DNA from: Procambarus clarkii
Lineage: Eukaryota > Arthropoda > Malacostraca > Decapoda > Cambaridae
Assembly (NCBI RefSeq): GCF_040958095.1
Contig: NC_091150.1
Location: forward strand, 63,730,591 to 63,794,590
Length of the DNA: 64,000 bases
Direction of reading: 5' to 3'
Part shown: piece by piece, positions 45,525 through 59,000 of the stretch
Layout of the letters: every line of letters begins with the position of its first letter
Numbering within the stretch: the first letter of the stretch is position 1
Made by a program: the position numbers and the translations under genes
The notes under the pieces: model-generated
Told to the model about the DNA's origin: nothing
Databases searched by the model: none
What the model saw: the letters and a program-made list of their open reading frames with translations, nothing else

Positions 45525-47649
45525 TATTATAGTCTGTGGGTTGGTTGATGTTGTTGTTGTCGTGTTCCTCCTTTACGGACAACCCAACCCACAACTCGGT
45601 AGAGTGCTTACACCTCACTAGGAGATCACCCTTGGTACTCCTGGCTCTTGGAGAGGGGCTCAACGTCACACGTTTAGGGGATGCGGCTCCAACACTCAAC
45701 CTCGTTGTCACGGGCACACACCCACTCGAGCCGCTGTGACTCCCCACTCTCTCCTTAGGTGATATGATCTCCTCAATCCCCTTTTGACTTATTAGTATTA
45801 CCTTCTACCCTGCCCACAGCTGTGGTTCCTGGTTCTCTCTCTCTCTCTCTCTTCTTCTGTACTACCTCCTGGGAAGCCTCACTAGGACAAGGGCAAACAC
45901 CAGCAAATTGGAATACATTTACTGGACAAAGCACATACACGATACATACACACATATAATAATAATGAATCCTATACTCTATAATATTACAATCAGGTTG
46001 CACTCCAACACCATCAGAACTCTATCATCAGCTTATCAAGTGGTATCCTATCTCCTGGTTCACCACCTGATACTATCAACCTCCTCAAGTAGATCAAGTC
46101 TACATACACTGTTGCACCATCAGCAAGAGAATATATATATGTATCTATAAATGTGTTCAAAGAAAATCAGCATTTGAATGCAATAACATATATCAGTATA
46201 AATGTTCATTGATACACAACGATGATCAATCGATCACTCTATCAGTCCTAGAATGCATACATCTATAGGTAATCCAGCCTACGACTGTAACTCTAAACTT
46301 CAGTGTAAAACACTCCTTGACATAAGAATGCAAACAGTCACTCACCTCTCACTGCGTCTTGCACACTAATGACAACCAAACACTATCAACTCCCTACAAG
46401 TAATCCACCAGAACTTCCCTTCCACCTCTGGAAGTTGACTACCCTGATATCTTTAGGTTCTTCCGGGTTTCACTACCAGGATCCTCTGCAGCTCCTTCAG
46501 GCTGCTATCACGAAGTTTCCTTGAGCAACTACGGTGCTTCACCCTTCTGCTAGGTTCCTCCACAGCTCTCTAGCCTGCTATACCATGAAGTTTCCTCGAG
46601 CAACTATGGTGCTTCTCCACCTCTACAGAAGCACGTGACACTCCTCTTCACTGCTTCTCCTCACAACTCGAGGTCCTCTGCTTCACTACCTTGGAGTCTC
46701 ATCCATTACCTCATCTATGCTGGCTTCGAAGTTCTCAGCAACTTCTTCCCCAAAGACAAACCTGCAGCCCATCGACACTCCAATAAAATGTTTCCCCTTT
46801 AACACATAAACAAAAATAACCACACAATATGCTTGCCTCAAACCTCTATCTGTGCTCTACATACAGTGAGAGTGGACTCCCCCGTTTTGGGCGGGTCCAT
46901 ACTCCACCTCGCCTGGCAGCGGTCCTCACTCGCCGGGAGAGTCTTCCTCCGTCAGGAGCCGGGCTCCCTCAGTCGTCTGTCAGAGCTCAGAGGGGACGGA
47001 CGTCGCTCCGTGTTCCTCCCTCTTCACTCTCCTATTTCAGGCTTTCTGCCTTATTAAAACATGTCTAACTTATAAATAAACATTGCTACTGTCGCTGGGC
47101 ACACGACCAACTACAAGCAATCACTATGAACTGGCGTATATCGTGCTTACCACAGATTAACTGGTCGAGGGCGCTTCTCCCTCTGACGGCGTCTGGTCAC
47201 GGCGCTTCCACGGCCCACAATAATGCCTCTGGGCGATTTAATAAACACTTCGTCGACCAGGACTTGAGACCACAACGTTCCCAGCTCAGTTCCACAGCTG
47301 GCACGTCTACACACTTCTCTTCTCTTAGAGATATATCACTAGGGGTTCCCTTCTGGCAGGAGCTCAACGGAGCGCGGCTATTCCCCTGCGATGTCTGGCA
47401 CTCAAGTGAGGTCAAAGCCCCTCCAGAAGCGAGCCTCACGCCTCCAGCAAAATGTCCACATCTCCTAGCCAGTCATTTATCTGTTTTCTTCTTCATTGCC
47501 CATAATCTCAAACTGTTATACATATCCAAGCAACTATTTTACATATGCGTTATCACCTCAATATTTGCTAGACCTTCTAATCAGGTCAGGCTTGCTGAAT
47601 AACTCTCTAGGAGGGAGACTCGTTTCTCCTGCAGGCTGAGATCATAACA
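45525..47649 (-). repeat. LTR 4 (3' LTR of the third element)
   Basis: About 2.1 kb, starting TATTATAG and ending ATCATAACA on the plus strand, the same termini as LTRs 1-3. It carries a sister-subfamily set of shared differences. Confidence 0.9.
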
Positions 47650-50600
47650 CTCCCCTCCCCTTATTTTTGAGAGTTATTCCAGTGGCAAAGCTCGGGATAA
47701 TACATCCGCCACCACACTGTCTCTTTCTTCAACCGATTGGTTCGACCGGTTAGTCTGTTTGCATACTCCGTCAGGAGTCTACAACTAGTTCGTTGCTCCT
47801 TGCAACATCTGGCTCACAACTCGCCAGAAACATGATCTTCTCACAAACGATTTGACTTCTCTGGCACCTCTTGGCTAGGCTGTCCTCCTTGGACGCCTGC
47901 ACTCCATCGGTCCATTCTACTTACTGTTTCCACCCTCCGTTTCCTCGTCTTCTTCTCTTCACGTCCAGAGTCAGACATCTACTGTCTGTACCTCCTCTGT
48001 CGTCTTCACACTTCCATCTACTGCCGTTATACTTTCGTCTCCTGTCCTCATACTTCACTCTCTCGTCTTCACCGACGATCCTCCCTTTCGTCTCCTCATT
48101 TATCCGAGACCTCATCCTGTTTGACCTCCATCGAGTCCTCAGCTTTCCTCTATTCCTCCATGCTTGCATCATCATCCTCTTCCCACACTTTTCACCTCTA
48201 TACCACTCAATTTCTTCTCCTTCAACTCTTCTTCGTTCCCTAAAAGTTTCTTCGAGCACTGTACTACAGCCACCAGCACTCGACCGTACATGTCGCTTTA
48301 CCTCTCCTAGAGTGCTCGTAAGCATCTCTCCACACATACTGTCTCTTCTCCTTTCATTTTCTCGGCTATTACTCTTCTTCACTATCTTTTCTCTACGTTT
48401 TCTGTGAAACATGTCAACTCCTGACATCTCAAACAACTTAACTCCACCATCCATATGCCTCTGTGCTCGTGGACCACTTGACGCTCTACTCTCGTCCTCA
48501 GTCTGTCCACATCTTTCCTCATTCCTACTCAGCACAGTTGCATTCGCTTTCCAACTCTTAATTTCAGCAGTCTGGGCTCTACTCAGGTTCGCTCTCTTCA
48601 CATGATTCTTCTTCGGCTGGGTCATCCTCACTTTCGACCTCACCGAGACTCCATTTTCCTGGGCTGGACCTTCATCAAACAGCCACGCTATATCTACATC
48701 GATATCTTCCACCGGTTGAATCGACACTGTCTCATCTTCTCCAGCGTCTTCCTCGTCGGCCACCTCGGCATTCATCACTACCGAGACAGGGTACTCAATG
48801 GCTTGCCGGTCTCCTGACTCATCTCCTCGGATGTCAGTCAGGTTCACACTCTCAGGTGTCCCACCCGTGCCGTGGCCTTCAGGGCACTCCTCTGGCACAG
48901 TCTCCACCATGACTCTTGGCAACACCTTTGTCCCGCACAAGTCATTTCCCAGGATCACTTGGATTCCTGGAATAGGTATGTCGGGGCACACTCCCAACAT
49001 CACCTCCGCCGACACATATTCCGACCTTAGCTGGACAGTACATACGGGCATGTCACCCTCAGACAATAACCCATATACTCTCATCTTACTCCTGCCAGCT
49101 AACCGTCGATCATTCCCAATCAGGCTTCTCGTAATCAAGCTCTGATTAGCTCCGGTATCTCTCAAGATACCAACTACTACCTCAGGTTGGCCTCTTATAC
49201 TGATCCAACCTTTGCTCATGAACGGTCTATACCTCTCGTTCACTAAGTTCGTCTTCTGTGGTTTGTCTCGGAACACATTAGTATATTTACTTTGGGGGTC
49301 ACACATGGCCAGGGTCACAACTCTCTTGCCCTGCCTACAGTCTCGCATTACGTGACCCAATCCGTTACAATTGTAACATCTCATCTGGGAAAAATCTCTC
49401 CTATATGTACCAGAGTAGCTCTGACTCTGCCCACTTGTATTGGAGTTTCTCGGGCCAGACGTACTACTCGTACTCTGTGGAGCTTTACTGGACTCTTGAT
49501 TCCCTGGATAACGATTAGGTTCTCGTTTAGCTAATCCATCCTCACTTTCAGACGAAGTACGCGACCTACTCTTCTGAGTTTTAGGGTACTTACTTTTATC
49601 TGCCCATTTATCAAAATTCTTCTCACCCCAGACTCTTCTGGGTCTTTCATAATTTCTTCCTCCCCAGACTCCATTGGGTCTGCCATTGCTGCGTCTCACC
49701 TCGCTTCTTACTCTGTTCTCCCTTAAGCTCTTGTACGCTTCAGTAATCATATCTGCCCTATCTGCGGCATCTTTCACCTCCTTTATCCCTACTTCTTGGA
49801 TCTTGAACTTTGTTTCGGGATGCATCATCTCCAAGAACTTCTCCATGACCATCAGTTGCTTCAGGTCAGCGTAAGATCCAACTCCAGCAGCCTCAATCCA
49901 CTTCTGGAATCGTCTTTCCAGATCCCTTGCTGTCTCAGCAAACGTACATGCTCCAACTTTGATCATTTCTCTGAAGCGCTTCCTATAAGCTTCTGGGGTT
50001 AACTGAAACGAGCGCAATATGCTGCTCTTTACCGTGGCATAATCCTGGCACTCTTCCAGTGACAATTGGGTGTATGCCTCCCTGGCTGCACCGGTCAATC
50101 TTAACTGGACCAGCTGGGCCCATTCCTCCTGTGGCCACTCCTTGATACTGGCCACCTTTTCAAAGTGTTCGAAAAAGCTCTCTGCCTCTTCAGGAACAAA
50201 CAAGGGAATGTCCTTCTCCCTAACCCTAACATCTGGTGAGTGTGATACCTGGGTAGTGCTCTCTGGCAACCCATGTTCAATCCTTTGTTCAGCCAAGGTT
50301 CTATTCGCTTCTATCTGCATTTGTTTTGTTCTCTCTTTTTCTTTTTCGACCTGGGCTTTTTCTTTTTCTTTCTCCTGTTCCAACTCCAGTTCTCTTACTC
50401 TGGTTTTCTCTTTTTCTATTTCCAGTCTGGTTTTCTCTTTTTCCTTCTCGGCTTCATTTTTCATCTGGAGTTCTAATTTCATCTTTTCCAGCTGGAACTG
50501 TCTCTCCTTGTCCTCACGCTGCATCTGGAGCTCTAACTGGAATCTCTCCAAGCTCCTATTTCGGCTACTCCTGCTACTGCGGCTACTCTTGCTGCTCCTA

Positions 50601-50923
50601 CTCGATCCTTGGGATCTCACTTCATCCTGCCCATCATCCTCCTTTCCACTTTCAGCTCCTTTCTGGGCTCCTTGCTCTGCCGCTTCACTTTTGGCTCTTA
50701 ACTGCCTCAGGATCTCATCCTTCATCCCAGCTACTTTAGATGCTTTAAACCTGATGCCACATTTTTCTGCTATTTGCTTCAATTGATCCCTCGTGCAACC
50801 TTCCAAGTCCTCAGGCTTGCCTGACTCCACAAACGCTTGCACCTTCTCCATCTTGTCCTGTGAGTCTTCCCAAGAGAGAGAGTATACACCTGCGGTCACA
50901 CAGTTTATCTGTTTTAGCAAGGG
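47650..50923 (-). mobile_element. Internal region of the third element: gag, protease and an unassigned segment
   Basis: A frame of about 1,018 codons (50,977 to about 47,921) begins with a gag and protease matching the other units. Beyond the protease (about 48,700 leftward) the reading is Arg/Lys/Glu-rich with no recognisable pol domain, and the DNA (about 47,760-48,600) does not resemble the pol of the other two units. The last bases before the purine tract again match their 3' ends. Confidence 0.8.
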
Positions 50924-53034
50924 TGTTGGTTGATGTTGTTGTTGTCGTGTTCCTCCTTTACGGACAACCCAACCCACAACTCGGTAGAGTGCTTACACCT
51001 CACTAGGAGATCACCCTTGGCACTCCTGGCTCTTGGAGAGGGGCTCAACGTCACACGTTTAGGGGATGCGGCTCCAACACTCAACCTCGTTGTCACGTGC
51101 ACACACCCACTCGAGCCGCTGTGACTCCCCACTCTCTCCTTAGGTGATATGATCTCCTCAATTCCCTTTTGACTTATTAGTATTACCTTCTACCCTGCCC
51201 ACAGCAGTGGTTCCTGGTTCTTTCTCTCTCTCTCTCTTCTTCTGTACTACCTCCTGGGAAGCCTCACTAGGACAAGGGCAAACACCAGCAAATTGGAATA
51301 CATTTACTGGACAAAGCACATACACGATACATACACACATATAATAATAATGAATCCTATACTCTATAATATTACAATCAGGTTGCACTCCAACACCATC
51401 AGAACTCTATCATCAGCTTATCAAGTGGTATCCTATCTCCTGGTTCACCACCTGATACTATCAACCTCCTCAAGTAGATCAAGTCTACATACACTGTTGC
51501 ACCATCAGCAAGAGAATATATATATGTATCTATAAATGTGTACAAAGAAAATCAGCATTTGAATGCAATAACATATATCAGTATAAATGTTCATTGATAC
51601 ACAACGATGATCAATCGATCACTCTATCAGTCCTAGAACGCATACATCTATAGGTAATCCAGCCTACGACTGTAACTCTAAACTTCAGTGTAAAACACTC
51701 CTTGACATAAGAATGCAAACAGTCACTCACCTCTCACTGCGTCTTGCACACTAATGACAACCAAACACTATCAACTCCCTACAAGTAATCCACCAGAACT
51801 TCCCTTCCACCTCTGGAAGTTCACTACCCTGATATCTTTAGGTTCTTCCGGGCTTCACTACCAGGATCCTCTGCAGCTCCTCCAGGCTGCTATCATGAAG
51901 TTTCCTTGAGCAACTACGGTGCTTCACCCTTCTGCTAGGTTCCTCCACAGCTCTCTTGGCTGCTACACCATGAAGTTTCCTCGAGCAACTATGGTGCTTC
52001 TCCACCTCTACAGAAGCACGTGACACTCCTCTTCACTGCTTCTCCTCACAGCTCGAGGTCCTCTGCTTCACTACCTTGTAGTCTCGTCAATTACCTCATC
52101 TATGCTGGCTTCGAAGTTCTCAGCAACTTCTTCCCCAAAGACAAACCTGCAACCCATCGACACTCCAATAAAATGTTTCCCCTTTAACACATTAACAAAA
52201 ATAACCACACAATATGCTTGCCTCAAACCTCTATCTGTCCTCTACATACAGTGAGAGTGGACTCCCCCGTTTTGGGCGGGTCCATACTCCACCTCGCCTG
52301 GCGGCGGTCCTCACTCGCCGGGAGAGTCTTCCTCCGTCAGGAGCCGGGCTCCCTCAGTCGTCTGTCAGAGCTCAGAGGGGACGGACGTCGCTCCGTGTTC
52401 CTCCCTCTTCACTCTCCTATTTCAGGCTTTCTGCCTTATTAAAATATGTCTAACTTATAAATAAACATTGCTACTGTCGCTGGGCACACGACCAACTACA
52501 AGCAATCACTATGAACTGGCGTATATCGTGCTTACCACAGATTAACTGGTCGAGGGCGCTTCTCCCTCTGACGGCGTCTGGTCACGGCGCTTCCACGGCC
52601 CACAATAATGCCTCTGGGCAATTTAATAAACACTTCGTCGACCAGGACTTGAGACCACAACGTTCCCAGCTCGGTTCCACAGCTGGCACGTCTACACACT
52701 TCTCTTCTCTTAGAGATATATCACTAGGGGTTCCCTTCTGGCAGGAGCTCAACGGAGCACGGCTTTTCCCCTGCGATGTCTGGCACTCAAGTGAGGTCAA
52801 AGCCCCTCCAGAAGCGAGCCTCACGCCTCCAGCAAAATGTTCACATCTCCTAGCCAGTCATTTATCTGTTTTCTTCTTCATTGCCCATAATCTCAAACTG
52901 TTATACATATCCAAGCAACTATTTTACATATGCGTTATCACCTCAATATTTGCTAGACCTTCTAATCAGGTCAGGCTTGCTGAATAACTCTCAAGGAGGG
53001 AGACTCGTTTCTCTTGCAGGCTGAGATCATAACA
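50924..53034 (-). repeat. LTR 5 (5' LTR of the third element)
   Basis: Near-identical to LTR 4. Its outer edge abuts satellite with AGGT at 53,035-53,038. Confidence 0.88.
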
Positions 53035-56000
53035 AGGTGTGCGTTGTGGTGCAGGTGGGCGTGGTGGTTCAGGTGGGCGTTGTGGTACTGGTGGGCGTGG
53101 TGGTGCAGGTGGGTGTGGTGGTGCAGGTGTGTGTGGTGGTGCAGGTGGGCGTGGTGAAGCAGGTGGGCGTGGTGGTGCAGGTGGGCGTGGTGGTGCAGGT
53201 GGGCGTGGTGGTGCATGGGGGCCTGGTAGTGCAGGGGGGCGTGGTAGTACAGGTGGGTGTGGTGGTGTAAGTGGGCGTGGTAGTGCACGTGGGTGTGGTG
53301 GTGTAGGTGGGCTTGGTAGTGCAGGTGGGTGTGGTAGTGCAGGTGGGTGTGGTAAAGCAGGCGGGCGAGGTAGTGCAAGTGGGCGTGGTATTGCAGGTGG
53401 GCGTGGTATTGCAGGTGGACGTTGTGGTGCAGGTGGGCGTTGTAGTGCAGGTGGGTGTGGTAGTGCAGGTGGACCTATTAGTGCAGATGGGCGTGGTGGT
53501 GCAGGTGAGTGTGGTGGTGTAGGTGGGCGTGGTAGTGCAGGTGGTTGTGGTTGTGCAGGTCGGCGTGATGGTGCAGGTGGGCGTGGTGGTGAAAGTGGGC
53601 GTTGTGGGGCAGGAGGAGGTGGTGGTGTAGGAGGGCGTGGTTGTGCAGGTGGGCGTGGTGGTGCAGGTGGGCGTGGTGGTGTAGGTGGGCGTTGTGGTGC
53701 AGGTGAGCGTGGTGGTGCAGGTGGGTGTGGTGGTGCAGGTGGGCATGGTGGTGTAGGTTGGCGTGGTGGTGCAGGTGGGCGTGGTGGTGCAGGTGGGCGT
53801 GGTGGTTCAGGTGGGCATGGTGGTGCAGGTGGGCGTTGTGGTGCGCGAGGGCGTGGTGGTGCAGGTGGGCGTGGTAGTGCAGGTGGGCGTGGTGGTGTAG
53901 GAGGGCGTGGTGGTGCAGGTGGGCGTGGTGGTGCAGGTGGGCGTTGTGGTGCAAGTGGGCGTGGTGGTGCAGGTGGGCGTGGTGGTGTAGGTGGGAATGG
54001 TGGTGCAGGTGAGCGTGGTGGTGCAGGTGGGCATGGTGGTGTAGGTTGGCGTGGTGGTGCAGGTGGGCGTTGTGGTGCAGGTGGGCGTGGTGGTGCAGGT
54101 GGGCGTGGTGGTGCACGAGGGCATGGTGGTGCAGGAGGGCGTGGTGGTGCAGGTGGGCGTGGTGGTGCAGGTGGGCGTGGTGGTGCAGGTGAGCGTGGTG
54201 GTGCAGGTGGGCGTTGTGGTGCAGGTGGGCGTGGTGGTGCAGGTGGGCGTGGTGGTGCGCGAGGGCATGGTGGTGCAGGAGGGCGTGGTGGTGCAGGTGG
54301 ACGTGGTGGTGCAGGTGGGCGTGGTGGTGCAGGTGGGCGTTGTGGTGCAGGTGGGCGTGGTGGTGCAGGTGGGCGCGGTGGTGCAGGTGGGCGTTGTGGT
54401 GCAGGTGGGCGTGGTGGTGCAGGTGGGTGTGGTGGTGCAGGTGGGCGTTGTGGTGCAGGTGGGCGTGGTGGTGCAGGTGGGCGTTGTGGTGCAGGTGGGC
54501 GTGGTAGTGCAGGTTGGCGTGGTGGTGCAGTTGGGCGTGGTGGTGCAGGTGGGCATGGTGGTGTAATTTGGCGTGGTGGTGCAAGTGGGCGTGGTGGTGC
54601 AGGTGGGCGTGGTGGTGCATTGTTACATTATAGTGCATGTGAGTGTGGTAGTGCAGGTGGGTGTGGTGGTGTAGGTGGGTGTGGTAGTGCAGGTGGGTGT
54701 GGTAGTGCAGGCATGCGTGGTAGTGCAAGTGGGCGTGGTATTGCAGGTGGGCGTGGTATTGCAGCTGGACGTTGTGGTGCAGGTGGGCGTTGTAGTGCAG
54801 GTGAGTATGGTAGTGCAGGTGGACGTATTAGTGGAGATGGGCGTGGTAGTGCAGGTGCACGTGGTGGGGCAGGTGGGCGTGGTAATGCAGGTGGGTATGG
54901 TGGTGCAGGTGCCTGTGGTGGTGCAGGTATGCGTTGTGGTGCAGGTGGGTGTGGGTAGTGCAGGTGGGCGTAATAGTGCAGGTGGACGTGGTGGTGCAGG
55001 TGGGCGTGGTGGTGCAGGAAGGCGTGGTTGTGCAGGTGGGTGTGGTAGTGCAGGTGGGTGTGGTGGTGCAGGTGGGTGTGGTAGTGCAGGTGGGTGTATT
55101 GGTGCAGGTGGGCGTGGTGGTGCAGGTTGGCATGGTGGTTCAAGAGGGCGTGGTGGTGCAGGTGGGCGTGGTGGTGCATGTGGGCATAGTGTTGCAGGTG
55201 GGTGTGGTAGTGCAGGTGGGCGTGGTGGTGCAGGTGGGCGTGGTGGTGCAGGTGGGTGTGGTGGTGCAGGTGGGCATAGTGTTGCAGGTGGGTGTGGTAG
55301 TGCAGGTGGGCGTAGTGGTGCAGGTGGGAGTGGTAGTGCAGGTGGGTGTGGTGGCGCAGGTGGGTCTGGTGGTGCAGGTGGGTGTGGTGATGCAGGTGCG
55401 TGTGGTGGTGCAAGTGAGTGTGGTGGTGCAGGTGGGCGTGGTAGTGCAGGTGGGTGTGGTGGTGCAGGTGAGCTTGGTAGTGCAGGTGGGGGTGGTGGTG
55501 CAGGTGGGTCTGGTGGTGCAGGTGGGTGTGGTGATGCAGGTGCGTGTGGTGGTGCAAGTGAGTGTGGTGGTGCAGGTGGGCGTGGTAGTGCAGGTGGGTG
55601 TGGTGGTGCAGGTGAGCGTGGTAGTGCAGGTGGGTGTGGTGGTGCAGGTGCGTGTGGTGGTGCAAGTGAGTGTGGTGGTGCAGGTGGGCGTGGTAGTGAA
55701 AGTGGGTGTGGTGGTGCAGGTGAGCTTGGTAGTGCAGGTGGGTGTGGTGGTGCAGGTGGGTGTAGTGGTGCAGGTTTGTGTGGTGGCGCAGATGGGTGTG
55801 GTGGTGAAGGTGGGTGTGGTGGTGCAGGTGGGCGTGTTAGTGCAGGTGGGCGTGGTGGTGCAGGTGCGCTTGGTAGAGCGAGAGGGCGTGGTGGTGCAGG
55901 TGGGTGTGGTGGTGCAGGTGGGTGTGGTGGTGCAGGAGGGCGTGGTGGTGTAGGTGGGTGTGGTGGTGCAGGTGGGTGTGGTGGTGCAGGTGGGTGTGGT

Positions 56001-59000
56001 GGTGTAGGTGGGTGTGGTGTTGCCGGTGGGTGTGGCGGTGCAGGTGGGCGTGGTGGTGCAGGTGGGCGTGGGGGTGCTGGTGGGTGAGGTGGTGCTGGTT
56101 TGCCTGGTGGTGCAGGTGGGCCAGGTGGTGCAGGTGTGTGTGGTGGTTTTGGTGGGCGTGGTGGTGCAGGTGGGTGTGGTGGTGCAGGTGGGCGTTGTGG
56201 TTCGGATGGGCATTGTGTTGCAGGTGGGTGTGACAGTGCAGGTAGGTGTGGTGGTGCAGGTGGGTCTGGTGGTGCAGGTGGGTGTGGTGGTGCAGGTGAG
56301 CGTGGTAGTGCAGATGGGTGTGTTGGTGCAGGTGGGTGTGGAGGTGCAGGTGGGTGTGATGGTGCAGATGGGTGTGGTGGTGCAGGTGTGTGTGGTGGTG
56401 CAGGTGGGCGTGTTAGTGCAGGTTGGCTTGGTGGTGCAGGTGGGTGTGGTAGTGCATGGCGGCGTGGTGGTGCAGGTGGGTGTGGTGTTGCAGGTGGGTG
56501 TGGTGGTGCAGGTGGGTGAGGTGGTGCAGGTGTGTGTGGTGGTTTTGGTGGGCGTGGTGGTGCAGGTGGGCTTGGTGGTGCAGGTGGGCGTGGAGTGCTG
56601 GTGGGTGTGGTGGTGCTGGTGGGCCTGGTGGTGCAGGTGGGCTTGGTGGTGCATGTGGGTGTGGTGGTGCAGGTGGGCGTTGTGGTTCAGGTGGGCGTTG
56701 TGTTGCAGGTGGGTGTGGTGGTGCAGGTGGGTGTGGTGTTGCAGGTGGCCGTGGTGGTGCAGGTTGGTCTGGTGGTGCAGGTGGATGTGGTGGTGCAGGT
56801 GAGCGTGGTAGTGCAGATGGATGTGGTGGTACAGGTGGGTGTGGTGGTTCAGGTGGGCGTGGTGGTGCAGGTGGGCGTGGGGGTGCAGGTGAGTGTGGTG
56901 GTGCAGGTGGCCGAGGTGGTGCAGTTGGGCGTGGTGGTGCAGGTGGGTGTGGTGGTGCAGGTGGGTGTGGTAGTGAAGGTGGGTGTGGTGGTGCAGGTGT
57001 GCATGGTGGTGTAGTTTGGCATGGTCGTGCAGGTGGGCGTAGTGGTGCAGGTGGGCGTGGTAGTGCAGGTGGGTGTGGTGGCACAGGTGGGTCTTGTGGT
57101 GCAGGTGGGTGTGGTGGTGCAAGTGGGTGTGGTGATGCAGGTGAGCGTAGTAGTGCAGGTGGTTGTGGTGGTGCAGGTGGGTTTGGTGGTGCAGTTAAGC
57201 AAGATAGTGCAGGTGGGCCTGGTGGTGCACGTGGGCGTAGTGTTGCAGGTGAGCGGGGTAGTGCAGATGGGTGTGGTGGTGCAGGTGAGCGTGGTGGTGC
57301 AGGTGAGCGTGGTGGTGCAGGTGGGTGTGGTGGTGCAGGTTTGTGTGGTGGTGCAGGTGAGCGTGGTAGTGCAGATGGGTTTGTTGGTGCAGGTGGGTGT
57401 GGAGGTGCTGGTGGGTGTGATGGTGCAGATGGGTGTGGTGGTGTAGGTGTGTGTGGTGGTGCAGGTGGGCGTGTTAGTGCAGGTGGGTGTGGTGGTGCAG
57501 GTGCGCGTGGTAGTGCATGGCGGCGTGGTGGTGCAGGTGGGTGTGGTGTTGCAGGTCGGGTGTGGTAGTGCAGGTGGGTATGGTGGTGTAGGTGGGTGTG
57601 GTGGTGTCGGTGGGTGTGGCGGTGCAGGTGGGCGTGGTGGTGCAGGTGGGTGTGGTGGTTTTGGTGGGCGTAATGGTGCATGTGGGTGTGGTGGTGCAGG
57701 TGGGCGTTGTGGTTTAGGTTGGCGTTGTGTTGCAGGCGGGTGTGGTGGATGCAGGTGGGTGTGGTTTTGCAGGTGGGAGTGGTGGTGCAGGTGGGTCTGG
57801 TGTTGCAGGTGGGTGTGGTGGTGCAGGTGAGCGTGGTAGTGCAGATGGGTGTGGTGGTGCAGGTGGGTGTGGTGGTGCAGGTGGGTGTGGTGGTGCAGAT
57901 GGGTGTGGTGATGCAGGTGGGTGTAATGGTGCAGGTGGGCGTGGTGGTGCAGGTGGGCGTGGTGGTGCAGGTGGGCATGGTGGTGCTGCTGGGTGTGTTG
58001 GTGCATGTGGGCCTGGTGGTGCAGGTGGGAGTGGGGGTGCAGGTGGGTGTGATGGTGCAGGTGGGCGTGGTGGTTCAGGTGGGTGTGGTGGTGCAGGTGG
58101 CCGTGGTGGTGCAGTTGGGCGTGGTGGTGCAGGTGGGCATGGTGGTGTAGGTTGGCGTGGTGGTGCAAGTGGGCGTGGTGGTGCAGGTGGGCGTGGTGGT
58201 GCATTGTTACATTATAGTGCATGTGAGTGTGGTAGTGCAGGTGGGTGTGGTGGTGTAGGTGGGTGTGGTAGTGCAGGTGGGTGTGGTAGTGCAGGCATGC
58301 GTGGTAGTGCAAGTGGGCGTGGTATTGCAGGTGGGCGTGGTATTGCAGCTGGACGTTGTGGTGCAGGTGGGCGTTGTAGTGCAGGTGGGTGTGGTAGTGC
58401 AGGTGGACGTATTAGTGGAGATGGGCGTGGTAGTGCAGGTGCACGTGGTGGGGCAGGTGGGCGTGGTAATGCAGGTGGGTATGGTGGTGCAGGTGCCTGT
58501 GGTGGTGCAGGTATGCGTTGTGGTGCAGGTGGGTGTGGGTAGTGCAGGTGGGCGTAATAGTGCAGGTGGACGTGGTGGTGCAGGTGGGCGTGGTGGTGCA
58601 GGAAGGCGTGGTTGTGCAGGTGGGTGTGGTAGTGCAGGTGGGTGTGGTGGTGTAGGTGGGTGTGGTAATGCAGGTGGGTGTATTGGTGCAGGTGGGCGTG
58701 GTGGTGCAGGTTGGCATGGTGGTTCAAGAGGGCGTGGTGGTGCAGGTGGGCGTGGTGGTGCATGTGGGCATAGTGTTGCAGGTGGGTGTGGTGGTGCAGG
58801 TGGGCGTGGTGGTGCAGGTGGGCGTGGTGGTGCAGGTGGGTGTGGTGGTGCAGGTGGGCATAGTGTTGCAGGTGGGTGTGGTAGTGCAGGTGGGCGTAGT
58901 GGTGCAGGTGGGAGTGGTAGTGCAGGTGGGTGTGGTGGCGCAGGTGGGTCTGGTGGTGCAGGTGGGTGTGGTGATGCAGGTGCGTGTGGTGGTGCAAGTG

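Larger units (their letters stand above)
45525..53034 (-). mobile_element. Third LTR element, same superfamily, broken gag-protease form
   Basis: LTRs at 45,525-47,649 and about 50,924-53,034 flank a 3.3-kb internal region on the minus strand. LTRs and gag resemble the 8,066-24,988 array closely but differ more from it than its members differ from each other, so this is a sister subfamily. Parts recognised: purine tract (47,650-47,662), gag with coiled coil, SCAN-like capsid and CCHC-type knuckle, and protease DTGA (about 49,160). No integrase or RT is recognisable. The two LTRs are very alike by eye, so the insertion is young. It is broken. Confidence 0.9.
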
